Source: DATFNI01 sp963712305
GTDB taxonomy: Bacteria > Bacteroidota > Rhodothermia > Balneolales > DATFMH01
Direction of reading: 5' to 3'
Length of the DNA stretch: 64,000 bases
Assembly (NCBI GenBank): GCA_963712305.1
Contig: CAVQHI010000003.1
Location: 62,001 to 126,000 of the forward strand
Shown here: positions 1 through 7,964 of the stretch, piece by piece
How the letters are laid out: the number at the start of each line of letters is the position of its first letter
How positions within the stretch are numbered: the stretch's first letter is position 1
Made by a program: the position numbers and the translations under genes
The notes under the pieces: generated by a model
Told to the model about the DNA's origin: nothing
The model's input: only the letters and a program-made list of their open reading frames with translations
The model's database searches: none

Positions 1-76
1 TTTGTTTGTGATGAATACTCTATTTTAGAGTACCAAGTCGTACGGCTCTTATCAATGTGCGTTGCAACCAAAAGGT

Positions 77-94
77 ACTGTGCAAAAGCACAGT
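77..94. other. Stem-loop upstream of the sigma factor gene
   Basis: ACTGTGC and GCACAGT form a perfect 7-bp stem around an AAAA loop. No T-run follows, so it does not look like an intrinsic terminator. The rest of 1-215 contains no convincing gene. The hairpin could belong to the leader of the sigma factor gene or to the end of a gene outside the window. Confidence 0.4.
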
Positions 95-215
95 CGACCG
101 ATGACCTGTCAGATAATCAACAATTATAAAAGGAGTGATTGTTTATTTGCTTACAAGGGGCGGAATATGATAACTTATGAGCTTTAAAGAAATCGTCACC
201 TACGTCTGAAACGGC

Positions 216-836
216 ATGAATGAGCATTCCTCCGTATCCAATGAAAGCCACGCGTCTCAAAGCAGCATTGAAGATGCACATTTAGTGCAGCGTGCCGTTG
301 CAGGTGATGAGAAGGCGTACGAGAAACTCGTCAATAAGTATCGTAACGCCCTTTATTATCATCTCCTGAAGCTGGTTAAAGATCGTGAGATCCTGGAAGA
401 CCTGATTCAAGAGGTCTTTGCCAAAGCATTCTCGAACATCGGTTCCTACAATAATGACTATGCTTTTTCTACCTGGTTATACCGGATCGCAACCAATCAT
501 GCTATAGATTATCTGCGTAAGAAAAAGCTCAAAACGCTCTCGCTGAATGAACCGATTCAAATGCATGAAGGGGAGATGGCTATCGATATTCCGGACAGCA
601 CCTACGAGGCCGATAAAGCAGTAATGAAGCGGCAGCGGAAAAACATCTTACAGGTAGCCATCAATAACCTTCCTGAGAAGTATCGCGCCGTAATAGAGAT
701 GAGACATATTGAAGAGAAAAGCTACCAGGAAATTGCCGAACTCTTGGATTTACCTCTCGGTACTGTCAAAGCCCACATCTTCAGAGCACGTGAGCTTCTC
801 TACAAATATCTAAAGGACCAACGGGGAACGTTTTGA
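216..836 (+). CDS. ECF-type RNA polymerase sigma factor (sigma-70 family)
   Basis: A 206-residue sigma factor with only regions 2 and 4, the ECF layout. Region 2 spans about residues 35-105 and includes DLIQEVFAKAF (core binding) and FSTWLYRIATNHAIDYLR (-10 recognition). Region 4 spans about 145-200 and includes the helix-turn-helix SYQEIAELLDLPLGTVKAHI. The N-terminus has about 25 extra polar residues. The protein would direct RNA polymerase to a specific promoter set. No anti-sigma gene follows: the next gene, queG, is convergent, so the controlling signal is not visible here. The ATG start at 216 is the first in frame and no clear Shine-Dalgarno precedes it. The family is certain; the regulon is unknown. 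Confidence 0.93.
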   Translation: MNEHSSVSNESHASQSSIEDAHLVQRAVAGDEKAYEKLVNKYRNALYYHLLKLVKDREILEDLIQEVFAKAFSNIGSYNNDYAFSTWLYRIATNHAIDYLRKKKLKTLSLNEPIQMHEGEMAIDIPDSTYEADKAVMKRQRKNILQVAINNLPEKYRAVIEMRHIEEKSYQEIAELLDLPLGTVKAHIFRARELLYKYLKDQRGTF

Positions 837-971
837 ATTTTGAATTTTAAAAGTTGAATTATGCCCCAATGTGTAGCTGCTAAATGCAATTCAAAATTTA
901 AAATTCTTTTCATCGCGCTGGTTCAAGCGTCCTAGCTTGAACCCTCCCAGCACACACAGAATCGAAAATCG
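837..971. repeat. Intergenic hairpin and AT-rich repeat between convergent genes
   Basis: Positions 920-943 form a 9-bp perfect hairpin, GGTTCAAGC with GCTTGAACC around GTCCTA. On its left lie words of the type GAATTTTGAATTTT and, in reverse orientation, AAATTTAAAATTC. Similar GAATTTTGAATTTT words recur at about 22100-22130 and 40470-40515 in this window. The hairpin lies between two convergent genes and could end transcription from both sides, but it has no T-run. Confidence 0.5.
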
Positions 972-1003
972 TTTCCCCTATTTCCCTATTTCCCTATTTC
1001 CCC
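972..1003. repeat. 8-nt tandem repeat overlapping the 3' end of queG
   Basis: The 8-nt unit TTTCCCTA is repeated about four times with slight variation. The stop codon of queG lies inside it at 978-980, so the last codons of queG (GNREIGK) are encoded by repeat units. Confidence 0.75.
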
Positions 1004-1940
1004 TCAAATTACGCGAAACTACCTCGATATTGCGTTTAAATCCTTCGTATTTAGCACGTTTAACGGCGCTCTTTCTAAATAATTCCCGATAGGTCTCGAC
1101 ATTCAGCTCTTCCCAAAAGTCAAGATCGTGATCAAGTAATTCTTCACGGGCCAATATTCGTTGTTCCGAGCCCAATTTTGATTTTCGGTTCCAGGGACAA
1201 ACATCCTGACAAATGTCGCACCCAAACATCCATTCACCAATTTTTGACTGGTAATCAGCCGGGATCTCATCGCGCAACTCTATCGTAAAATATGAGATAC
1301 ACTTGCTGCCATCCACACGATAGGGTTCGTAAATCGCATTCGTCGGGCAGGCATCGATACAGCGGGTACATGTCCCGCAGTGATCAGCCAGTTGTTTGCC
1401 ATAGGCAAATTCCGCATCCACAATCATTTCCCCAATAAAAAACCATGATCCAAGATCTTTATTCAGTAAGTTGCTGTTTTTCCCAATCCAACCGAGACCA
1501 GACTGAACAGCCCAGGCTTTATCCAAAACAGGAGCTGAGTCGACAAACACACGTCCTTCCAAACCACCCAAAAGCTGATCCGTAAATTGAAATAGTGCGA
1601 ATAATTTTTCTTTCATCACCTGATGATAGTCATCACCAAGCGCATATTTAGAGATTTTGGGCTCATCATCACTGGGATGTATATGATCAAAATCCTGATT
1701 ATAACTGCAAAGCACTGACACAACTGATTTAGCTCCCGAAACAAGTTTAGCAGGATCAACCCGTTTATCGAAATGGCGCTCCATCCATAACATGGATCCA
1801 TGACGTCCCTGGTTAAGCCATTCTTCGAGGCGGCGTTCTTCTTCTTCGAGCCTTCGAGCTTTTGAGAAACCGCAGGCTTCAAATCCCAGGCGATATGCTT
1901 CGGTCCGTATGGCTTCGGTCTTTTGTTCGAGATCAGTCAT
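978..1940 (-). CDS. queG: Epoxyqueuosine reductase QueG
   Basis: QueG performs the last step of queuosine synthesis: cobalamin-dependent reduction of epoxyqueuosine to queuosine in the wobble position of GUN-anticodon tRNAs, in the cytosol. The 320-residue protein is of the usual size for shorter family members. The N-terminal DUF1730-type domain contains VDSAPVLDKAW with Asp134, the expected general acid. Two 4Fe-4S clusters are indicated by Cys188, 191, 194 and 198 (CGTCTRCIDACP) and by Cys214, 241, 244 and 248 (CDICQDVCPW). The ATG at 1940 gives a normal N-terminus. The last residues are encoded by an 8-nt tandem repeat, suggesting that repeat growth has altered the C-terminus. The gene stands alone, convergent with the sigma factor gene. 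Confidence 0.96.
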   Translation of the reverse strand: MTDLEQKTEAIRTEAYRLGFEACGFSKARRLEEEERRLEEWLNQGRHGSMLWMERHFDKRVDPAKLVSGAKSVVSVLCSYNQDFDHIHPSDDEPKISKYALGDDYHQVMKEKLFALFQFTDQLLGGLEGRVFVDSAPVLDKAWAVQSGLGWIGKNSNLLNKDLGSWFFIGEMIVDAEFAYGKQLADHCGTCTRCIDACPTNAIYEPYRVDGSKCISYFTIELRDEIPADYQSKIGEWMFGCDICQDVCPWNRKSKLGSEQRILAREELLDHDLDFWEELNVETYRELFRKSAVKRAKYEGFKRNIEVVSRNLRGNREIGK

Positions 1941-2115
1941 TGATAATCATTGTATTCGACTCATAACCAATCAAAAATAATAATCTTTCCCCGTTTCTCA
2001 TGAAAATGACGTTAATGGGAATGGGATTTATGTTGTGGTTCTGGCGAACTATCAATAGAGAGCACCTGTTACATACCATGTATTTATGAGCAATTAACAT
2101 CCTAAATGCTTGATC

Positions 2116-2745
2116 ATGGTTAAATCTGTTTCGAAATATTTATCACATATTCAAAAACTTATCCCCATTTTAATCGCCTCATGTTTTCTTACGTTCTTTG
2201 GCTGCATGCGGAATACGAATGTTGATAAAAAAAGAGTTCATGACGTTTCTGGAGCTGCTTTGCAAGAAAATCCGCTAATGCAAAATCGGGCTCTTGCTAC
2301 CAACAGTCACTTTGTTGCCGATCTGTCCGGTGTTCATGTGAAACCGAATCCTGTCCGTACGGATGCTAATGGCAAAGTTTATTTCAGATTAAGTCAGGAT
2401 CAAAAGAAAATATTTTATACGGTTTACCTGATGAGAGCTGACAGTGTGACCATGATTCATGTCCATGAATTTAACGGGCAACCAATTGGTCCTGAGCTGG
2501 TCTGGCTTTATCCAAAAGCTCAAAGTCCGAAATTAACTCCCGGGCCAATCGATGGAGAGTTCGTTACCGGCACTATTACGCCAGCTAATCTTATTGGTCC
2601 ATTGAAGGGACATTCTCTTATGGATTTTGTCAATTTGATGAAAGCCGACAGTGTTTATGTTATTGTCCACACCACCATGCATCCGAAAGGTCAGCTCAGA
2701 GGAAAGGTGTCAACAAACGTGGAACAATGGAAACCGAACAATTGA
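2116..2745 (+). CDS. CHRD-domain lipoprotein
   Basis: The N-terminus has a lysine-rich start, a hydrophobic stretch and a lipobox-like FFGC at about residues 26-29, suggesting export and lipid anchoring. The rest, from about residue 65, fits the CHRD fold: short beta-strand segments, with histidines in MIHVHEF and VHTTMHPKGQLRG, the latter being the typical C-terminal family motif. CHRD domains occur in chordin and in many secreted bacterial proteins, where their function is unknown. The ATG at 2116 is preferred over the TTG at 2110. The gene is divergent from queG and convergent with the histidine kinase gene, so it is probably transcribed alone. Confidence 0.85.
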   Translation: MVKSVSKYLSHIQKLIPILIASCFLTFFGCMRNTNVDKKRVHDVSGAALQENPLMQNRALATNSHFVADLSGVHVKPNPVRTDANGKVYFRLSQDQKKIFYTVYLMRADSVTMIHVHEFNGQPIGPELVWLYPKAQSPKLTPGPIDGEFVTGTITPANLIGPLKGHSLMDFVNLMKADSVYVIVHTTMHPKGQLRGKVSTNVEQWKPNN

Positions 2746-2823
2746 ACTTGTTAGATAAGAGAGAGAAGGCTTTAGATGTTAGATAAACAAACAACGTTTC
2801 GATAGTCTGTTTACTGACAACAA

Positions 2824-4179
2824 TTAAAACTTCAGAGTGAATGTTGTTTTACTATCCGAATCTGATTGAACGGTGATAGTCCCTCCATGAAGTTTCATGA
2901 TCTGTTTACACAGGCTCAGACCGATGCCGGATCCACTATTTCTGGTTGAGTAGAACGGAATAAATATTTTTTCCCTGACATCTTTCGGGATGCCCGGACC
3001 ATTATCTTCTATCTGGATGATAAGATGACTATTCCTGTCAATTTCGCCATTAAGCGATATTACTGGATCTTTTTGTTTTTCAACCGATTCCGTTGAATTC
3101 TTAATAAGATTTATCAGTGCCTGTTCAATCAATTCCTGGTCAGCATGCAGTTCGAGATTCGACGGCACAATGTTTTGCCGGAAAATGATATTCTTGTCTT
3201 TCAGTGATGGCTCAACCAGTCTCCTGACCCTGTCAAACAAATCGTTTACCGGAAAGGTTGATAACTGAGGAATACGAACACGGGTAAATTTTCGGTAGTC
3301 TTCTACAAATCGTATCAACGCCTGACTTCTTTTTTCAATCGTTGAAAGTCCGAGTCGAACATCTTCCCATGTTTCCCCTGATAATTGCTTTGGCTCCTTT
3401 TCGTCGCTAATAATACCGTTTAGTGTTGAACTAAGGGACGAAATTGGAGTGATAGAGTTCATAATTTCATGCGTCAAAACGCGGGTGAGTTTCTGCCAGG
3501 CATCAAGTTCCTGTTCTTCCATCTCAGTGCGAATATCCTGGATGGAAAGAAGTGTGTAGCTGTATCCTTTACGTTTAAACTCAGTTGCATAAAGTGAGAG
3601 GAGCCTGTTTTCTCCATTCTGGTATGGAACGGTAATATGATCTCCGCTGCGAAGTTTTCGAATCGTATCGTGCAGTTCCGGACTAACTTGCGAAAGTGCC
3701 TCAATATTTCGGAGCACAGTCAAATCCAATAAACGTTTGGCGGCATTGTTGATCAGTTCAACTTTTCCATCCTGATTAAACGAAAGCAGCCCAACTCCCA
3801 CATGTTGCACGATCGTCTGCAGATAACGGGACTGTTCTTCCTTCTCTGCGCGGGTTTTTTTGAACTGTTCGATAATCTCACTAAAAGAACGTTCAAGCTC
3901 TTTAAATGAACCTGACTTTGGTATACCTGTAAATGATTGGGAGAAATCGGAATAACGTATAGCTTCAAGGAAACGAGTGAGCTCACGGTTTGTACGATCA
4001 AACTGATAGAACAAACGGTAAACCTGATACATGATTAGTAACCCGATTATTATGGATGCAATCAGGTAGTCTGTTTTATCAAAAAAATAGAAAAAGAGCG
4101 CGATCGTCGAACTAAGAAGAATTAGTCTGATTGCGATAAACAGCCGGAAACGTTTAATGATCATATGGTTGTCATTCAT
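2824..4179 (-). CDS. PAS-containing sensor histidine kinase (NtrY type)
   Basis: A 451-residue membrane sensor kinase. Two transmembrane helices lie at about residues 12-31 and 36-53 with almost no periplasmic loop, so the sensor probably detects a membrane or cytoplasmic cue. A linker is followed by a PAS-like domain (about 120-215). The dimerisation/phosphorylation segment has the H-box LTRVLTHEIMNSITPI, and the ATPase domain has the N-box NLIKNS, DNGPGIP and GSGIGLSLCKQI. It lies 108 bp downstream of the NtrC-type regulator gene on the same strand and is its likely partner. Together they are the best candidate controllers of the sigma-54-type promoters found in the permease array, an inference from proximity and site architecture. 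Confidence 0.93.
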   Translation of the reverse strand: MNDNHMIIKRFRLFIAIRLILLSSTIALFFYFFDKTDYLIASIIIGLLIMYQVYRLFYQFDRTNRELTRFLEAIRYSDFSQSFTGIPKSGSFKELERSFSEIIEQFKKTRAEKEEQSRYLQTIVQHVGVGLLSFNQDGKVELINNAAKRLLDLTVLRNIEALSQVSPELHDTIRKLRSGDHITVPYQNGENRLLSLYATEFKRKGYSYTLLSIQDIRTEMEEQELDAWQKLTRVLTHEIMNSITPISSLSSTLNGIISDEKEPKQLSGETWEDVRLGLSTIEKRSQALIRFVEDYRKFTRVRIPQLSTFPVNDLFDRVRRLVEPSLKDKNIIFRQNIVPSNLELHADQELIEQALINLIKNSTESVEKQKDPVISLNGEIDRNSHLIIQIEDNGPGIPKDVREKIFIPFYSTRNSGSGIGLSLCKQIMKLHGGTITVQSDSDSKTTFTLKF

Positions 4180-4287
4180 TGGTCATACTATTGTCATTCG
4201 GCAGCCATATGCAGAATAAATTTATCCAAAAGAATGGCTACAACTTTAAGTATTCCAGGTACTCGAAGTACTTTAGGCACTTTTCGT

Positions 4288-5670
4288 TTATAAACCATAC
4301 TTCTCCATTCTTCGGTAAAGCGCCGCTCTTGTAATGCCTAACTCATCAGCGGTATGTGAGATATTTCCCCTATGCTTTTTTAATGCCTTTCGGATTGCCA
4401 GTTTCTCGATGTCGTCCAGGTTAAGATCATCCATAACCAGCGACTCGTTTTGTTGGGTCGTTGCACTTGGAGTAAAAAAGAAATCTTCCGGTTGTAAAAC
4501 GTTATGTTCGGTCATGATTACAGCCCGTTCAACAGCATGAATAAGTTCACGAACATTTCCGGGCCAGTTGTAGCCGTTTAGCTTCTTTAATGTCGGTTCA
4601 CTTATGGAATGTACATCTTTGCCGTATCTGCGAGCGTTTTTTTCAAGAAAATGATTGAGCAACAGGGGGATATCTTCACGACGGTCACGAAGAGGAGGGA
4701 TGCGTATCTCGATCGTATTCACACGATAGAGGAGGTCCTGGCGAAATGTTTGTTTATCAACCATACTGTGAATATCGCAGTTAGTCGCACAAATGAGTCG
4801 AATATCAATACCACGCGACTTGTTAGATCCTACACGCGTGACTTCCCGCTGCTGTAGTACCGTAAGCAATTTTGCCTGCATCGGCATGGAGAGATTTCCG
4901 ATTTCATCAAGAAACAGCGTACCTCCCGAAGCAATCTCAAAACGTCCGGGACGGTCTTCACGGGCATCGGTAAAGGCGCCTTTCACATGACCAAATAGCT
5001 CGCTCTCAAACAAACTTTCAGTAAGGGCGGCCATATCTACGCTGATAAAAACCTCATCCGATCGTTTCGAATGCCGGTGCAACGCTCGCGCAACCAGTTC
5101 CTTGCCCGTTCCATTCTCTCCGAGGATCAGCACATTAGCGTCTGTGCCGGCCACTTTGTCAATGGCATTGAACACATTTTGCATGGCAGGACTGCGACCA
5201 ATAATCTCCTGGAATCGCTGGTCCATGTCGGCACTAAGTTGTTTCTGGCGTGATCGAAGGTTGTCAGCTTCCAGGCGCGATGCACGTAGTTTTAAAGCTG
5301 ATGAGATTGTGGCAAGCAGTTTCTCATTCTGCCATGGTTTGAGCACAAAATCGGTAGCACCATCCTTGATTGCTCGCACCGCCTGGTCCACGTCTCCATA
5401 GGCCGTAATAAAGATCACAACTGCAGCAGGATCGATTTCAAGGATCTTTTGCAGCCAGTAAAAACCGTCCTCGCCATTGCTGATGTCCTTGTTGAAATTC
5501 ATATCCAACAGGATGACATCGTATGCTTCATTCCTGATCATATTGGGAATGGATGCCGGATCCTTTTCCGTATCAACCTGCGCGCCATACTGTTTCAAAA
5601 ACAACCTGGCGGACTGCAGGATGTCCTCATCATCATCTACGATCAATATGCGACCGATCGTCTCTTTCAT
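4288..5670 (-). CDS. NtrC-family sigma-54-dependent response regulator
   Basis: A 460-residue bacterial enhancer-binding protein. The receiver domain (about 6-125) has the acidic cluster DDDED at 12-16 and the phosphoacceptor Asp56 (LLDMNF). The AAA+ domain (about 155-385) has Walker A GENGTGKE, a GAFTGA-type sigma-54 loop reading GAFTDA, the DEIGNL segment, and WPGNVREL. The C-terminal Fis-type helix-turn-helix (NISHTADELGITRAALYRRM) binds DNA. It activates sigma-54 RNA polymerase from upstream sites by ATP hydrolysis. Three sigma-54-type promoters with paired dyad sites lie nearby at 6447-6551, 16918-17021 and 32697-32813. The first is under 1 kb from this gene, making this protein the likely activator of the transporter array. 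The kinase gene downstream is its probable partner. Confidence 0.96.
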   Translation of the reverse strand: MKETIGRILIVDDDEDILQSARLFLKQYGAQVDTEKDPASIPNMIRNEAYDVILLDMNFNKDISNGEDGFYWLQKILEIDPAAVVIFITAYGDVDQAVRAIKDGATDFVLKPWQNEKLLATISSALKLRASRLEADNLRSRQKQLSADMDQRFQEIIGRSPAMQNVFNAIDKVAGTDANVLILGENGTGKELVARALHRHSKRSDEVFISVDMAALTESLFESELFGHVKGAFTDAREDRPGRFEIASGGTLFLDEIGNLSMPMQAKLLTVLQQREVTRVGSNKSRGIDIRLICATNCDIHSMVDKQTFRQDLLYRVNTIEIRIPPLRDRREDIPLLLNHFLEKNARRYGKDVHSISEPTLKKLNGYNWPGNVRELIHAVERAVIMTEHNVLQPEDFFFTPSATTQQNESLVMDDLNLDDIEKLAIRKALKKHRGNISHTADELGITRAALYRRMEKYGL

Positions 5671-5786
5671 AAATTGAAATGCTTATTAGAATCTAAAACC
5701 ACCCGCCTAAGATAGGATGATAAATAATCAAAAAAGAAATTGGGATAAAGGGGAGGTGATAGAAGTTGCATATCAATAGACATTAA

Positions 5787-6380
5787 CACCTGGTTTCAGC
5801 CAGGTGATCAAGACCGCGAAACTCGTAAGAAACCGTTTTAACGGTTTCTTACCTCACCATATTCAGGTTATTAGCTTTAAGAAAAGATTCATACTCCTCG
5901 GTAAAACTCTTCCTTCTATGGTGCACTTCCTGATTTTGTATGTAGTGAACAACGACACTAACATAAGATTGTGAAACAGAAAATGCCCCGTAACCCCGTC
6001 CCCACGAAAATCTATTTTCAATAATTCTGTTCTTATTAATCCAATGAGATGAAGTCCCTTTTAACAGCTTAACAATATCCTGTATGTTTTTATCAGGAGA
6101 TAAATCGATTAATGCATGCACATGATCTGCATTAACATAATTTGCTCTCATCAAAATGCTTCTCGATTCAGCATATTTATACAAATAATTGGAAACTCGT
6201 TTTCTGACTTCACTTGACAATAGCAGCTTTCTTCTTTTGTACGTGGACCATATAAGATGCATCCAACAACGATGGTAAGCATGAACAGACATTCTCTTGA
6301 TTATTTGTTATGAAGAAACCGTTTAAACGGTTTCGACTATCCGTTTTCTGACTCCATGATCACCTGGCTAAAGCCAGGTG
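5787..6380 (-). mobile_element. RAYT unit: transposase flanked by nested REP-like hairpins
   Basis: The transposase gene is enclosed by two hairpin types in mirrored order. The outer pair is CACCTGG/CCAGGTG at 5787-5806 and CACCTGGCT/AGCCAGGTG at 6361-6380. The inner pair is a 13-bp stem at 5825-5852 (GTAAGAAACCGTT, 2-nt loop) and the perfect palindrome GAAACCG-TTTAAA-CGGTTTC at 6315-6334. The left inner hairpin contains the transposase stop codon. This fits the known organisation of REP-associated tyrosine transposases, which act on REP hairpins. I saw no isolated copies of either hairpin elsewhere in the window. Confidence 0.8.
5849..6292 (-). CDS. REP-associated Y1 transposase (IS200/TnpA_REP family)
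   Basis: A 147-residue HUH endonuclease. The metal-binding HUH motif is in NADHVHALIDL (about residues 54-64). The catalytic tyrosine is expected in SYVSVVVHYIQNQ, followed by the family-typical QNQEVHHRRKSFTEEYESFL. IS200-type enzymes nick single-stranded DNA at hairpins, and RAYT members are usually single-copy and domesticated around REP sequences. The flanking hairpins support a RAYT rather than a standard IS200. The gene sits between the two-component genes and the transporter array, in the regulator's upstream region. It has a complete reading frame and an ATG start, and shows no decay. Confidence 0.92.
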   Translation of the reverse strand: MSVHAYHRCWMHLIWSTYKRRKLLLSSEVRKRVSNYLYKYAESRSILMRANYVNADHVHALIDLSPDKNIQDIVKLLKGTSSHWINKNRIIENRFSWGRGYGAFSVSQSYVSVVVHYIQNQEVHHRRKSFTEEYESFLKANNLNMVR

Positions 6381-6446
6381 TTAGTTATAGAGATACGAGA
6401 TTTCTTCAAACCTTACGTCGATATAAAAAATCAAGGACACACCCAC

Positions 6447-6483
6447 TGTCCGGAATCGAACACTAACTGTTCAATAACAAACA
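6447..6483. promoter_or_regulatory. Paired activator sites (UAS) for the adaptor operon
   Basis: Site 1 at 6447-6462 is TGTCCGGAATCGAACA and site 2 at 6468-6483 is TGTTCAATAACAAACA. Both fit TGTYCR-N4-CRNACA, starting 21 bp apart (two helical turns). The same pair with the same spacing occurs at 16918 and 32709. Site 1 is identical to the 16918 site. Site 2 is the weakest of the six. It lies 52 bp upstream of a sigma-54-type promoter, the normal place for enhancer-binding-protein sites. Confidence 0.8.
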
Positions 6484-6535
6484 CATTATTGGGTATAACC
6501 CGACTTACTCATTCATTAAAGGCGATTTTCTGTTA

Positions 6536-6551
6536 TGGCACGGTTATTGAA
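6536..6551 (+). promoter_or_regulatory. Sigma-54 (-24/-12) promoter of the adaptor operon
   Basis: TGGCACG-GTTA-TTGAA matches the sigma-54 consensus TGGCACG-N4-TTGCW at every position except one base in the -12 element. It lies 49 bp upstream of the adaptor start and 52 bp downstream of the paired dyad sites. Expected transcription start is near 6562. Confidence 0.82.
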
Positions 6552-6599
6552 CTATTGAATAAAAAAGTTTTGATCATAAAAGAGAAGGAGAATTGATCC

Positions 6600-7856
6600 G
6601 TGGGAATGGATCGGAAAATTGAAAAGAAATTCTGGACACCAAAGCGGGTTATTTTTTGGTCCGGGTTGGCAATTGTAGTCATTATACTTGTCTACATGCT
6701 GCTGTCAATCGGTTCTGCGTCGCGACTCAATGTTGACAGAGACAAGCTAACCGTCTCAACTGTTCACGAAGGCTCGTTCCAGGAATTCATTCCGGTCGAT
6801 GGTACTGTGACTCCGGTTCAGACTGTCTACCTGGATGCTATTGAAGGGGGAGTCATTAAACGTATTGTAAGGGAGTCAGGCGCGATGGTTGCGCCCGGCG
6901 ATACGATTGTGATGCTATCGAACTCAAGCCTTCAACTGGACGTGATGAACCGTGAAGCCCAACTCTATGACCAGATTAACAACGTTCGCAACACGCGCAT
7001 CACAATCCAGCAAAACAGTCTTAACCTCAAGAATCAACTGGCCGACGCACAGCACCAACTGGCCACAGCAAAGCCACAATACGAACGGGACAGCCTCCTG
7101 TTCACCCGGCATCTGATATCGGATAAAGAGTTCCAGGACAGCAGATCGGATTATAAACTGGCCGAAAAGAAATGGAATATTGCCCAGGTTTCATTTAAAC
7201 AAGACTCCCTCTTGCGCATGCGGCAGCTCAACCAGTTGGATGATTCCGAAACACGTATCAATAAAAGCCTGCAGGCCGTAGAAAAGATATTGGATAACCT
7301 GATCGTGACAGCTCCAATATCCGGGCAGTTGTCGGCACCGGACCTTGAAATCGGACAGTCAATTAGCCCGGGACAGAGACTTGGCCAGGTTGATGTTCTG
7401 AACAACTACAAAGCTCGCGTCAATATTGATGAACATTACCTGACAAGGATTGACACGGGGCTTGTAGGCACGTTCGATTTTAACGAGCAGAACTATAAGA
7501 TGAAAATCACAAAGGTCTATCCGTCAGTGAATAATGGCCAGTTCCAGGTGGATATGGCTTTTACGGGACCTTCTCCGGAAGGATTGAAACCCGGACAGAC
7601 GTTACAAATACGATTGGCACTCGGTTCTTCATCGAAAGCTCTGTTACTTGCTCGTGGAGGGTTTTATCAGAGCACAGGAGGTAACTGGGTCTATGTCCTC
7701 GACTCCTCCGGCGATTATGCCAAACGACATGACATCCAGATAGGCCGCCAGAACCCGGATTATTTCGAGGTACTGAAAGGATTGAAACCCGGAGATAAAG
7801 TGGTTACGTCGAGTTATGATAACTTTGGAAATAATGAGGTATTGGTGCTTAGATGA
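6600..7856 (+). CDS. HlyD/MacA-type periplasmic adaptor subunit
   Basis: A 418-residue membrane-fusion protein that would link the inner-membrane ABC permeases to an outer-membrane channel or to a periplasmic acceptor. A single transmembrane helix lies at about 17-37. It is followed by the N-terminal half of the lipoyl/barrel-sandwich domain (VDGTVTPVQTV), a coiled-coil hairpin at about 115-235 with repeated QLADAQHQLATAK-like heptads, the second lipoyl half (VTAPISGQL) and beta-barrel/membrane-proximal domains ending at LKPGDKVVTSSYDNF. AAGGAG at 6585-6590 supports the GTG start at 6600; ATG 6606 is an alternative. It is the only adaptor in the window and opens the first transcription unit of the permease array. 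No TolC-type gene is present. Confidence 0.94.
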   Translation: MGMDRKIEKKFWTPKRVIFWSGLAIVVIILVYMLLSIGSASRLNVDRDKLTVSTVHEGSFQEFIPVDGTVTPVQTVYLDAIEGGVIKRIVRESGAMVAPGDTIVMLSNSSLQLDVMNREAQLYDQINNVRNTRITIQQNSLNLKNQLADAQHQLATAKPQYERDSLLFTRHLISDKEFQDSRSDYKLAEKKWNIAQVSFKQDSLLRMRQLNQLDDSETRINKSLQAVEKILDNLIVTAPISGQLSAPDLEIGQSISPGQRLGQVDVLNNYKARVNIDEHYLTRIDTGLVGTFDFNEQNYKMKITKVYPSVNNGQFQVDMAFTGPSPEGLKPGQTLQIRLALGSSSKALLLARGGFYQSTGGNWVYVLDSSGDYAKRHDIQIGRQNPDYFEVLKGLKPGDKVVTSSYDNFGNNEVLVLR

Positions 7857-7964
7857 GTTTTAAGGTGCTATGGTGTTAGAGTTTTAAAGTTTTTTGTAAG
7901 GAGATGTTTGATACTGGTTCATATTAGATAAATGAATCGTATTAACTAGTTCGGAGGTTTTTAG

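Noticed and set aside
77..94. Riboswitch or tRNA before the sigma factor gene
   Set aside because: Only one 7-bp hairpin is present; there is no cloverleaf or known aptamer core.
6378..6596. Open frame of 72 codons before the adaptor gene
   Set aside because: It overlaps the paired activator sites and the sigma-54-type promoter, has no ribosome-binding site and does not look like a protein.
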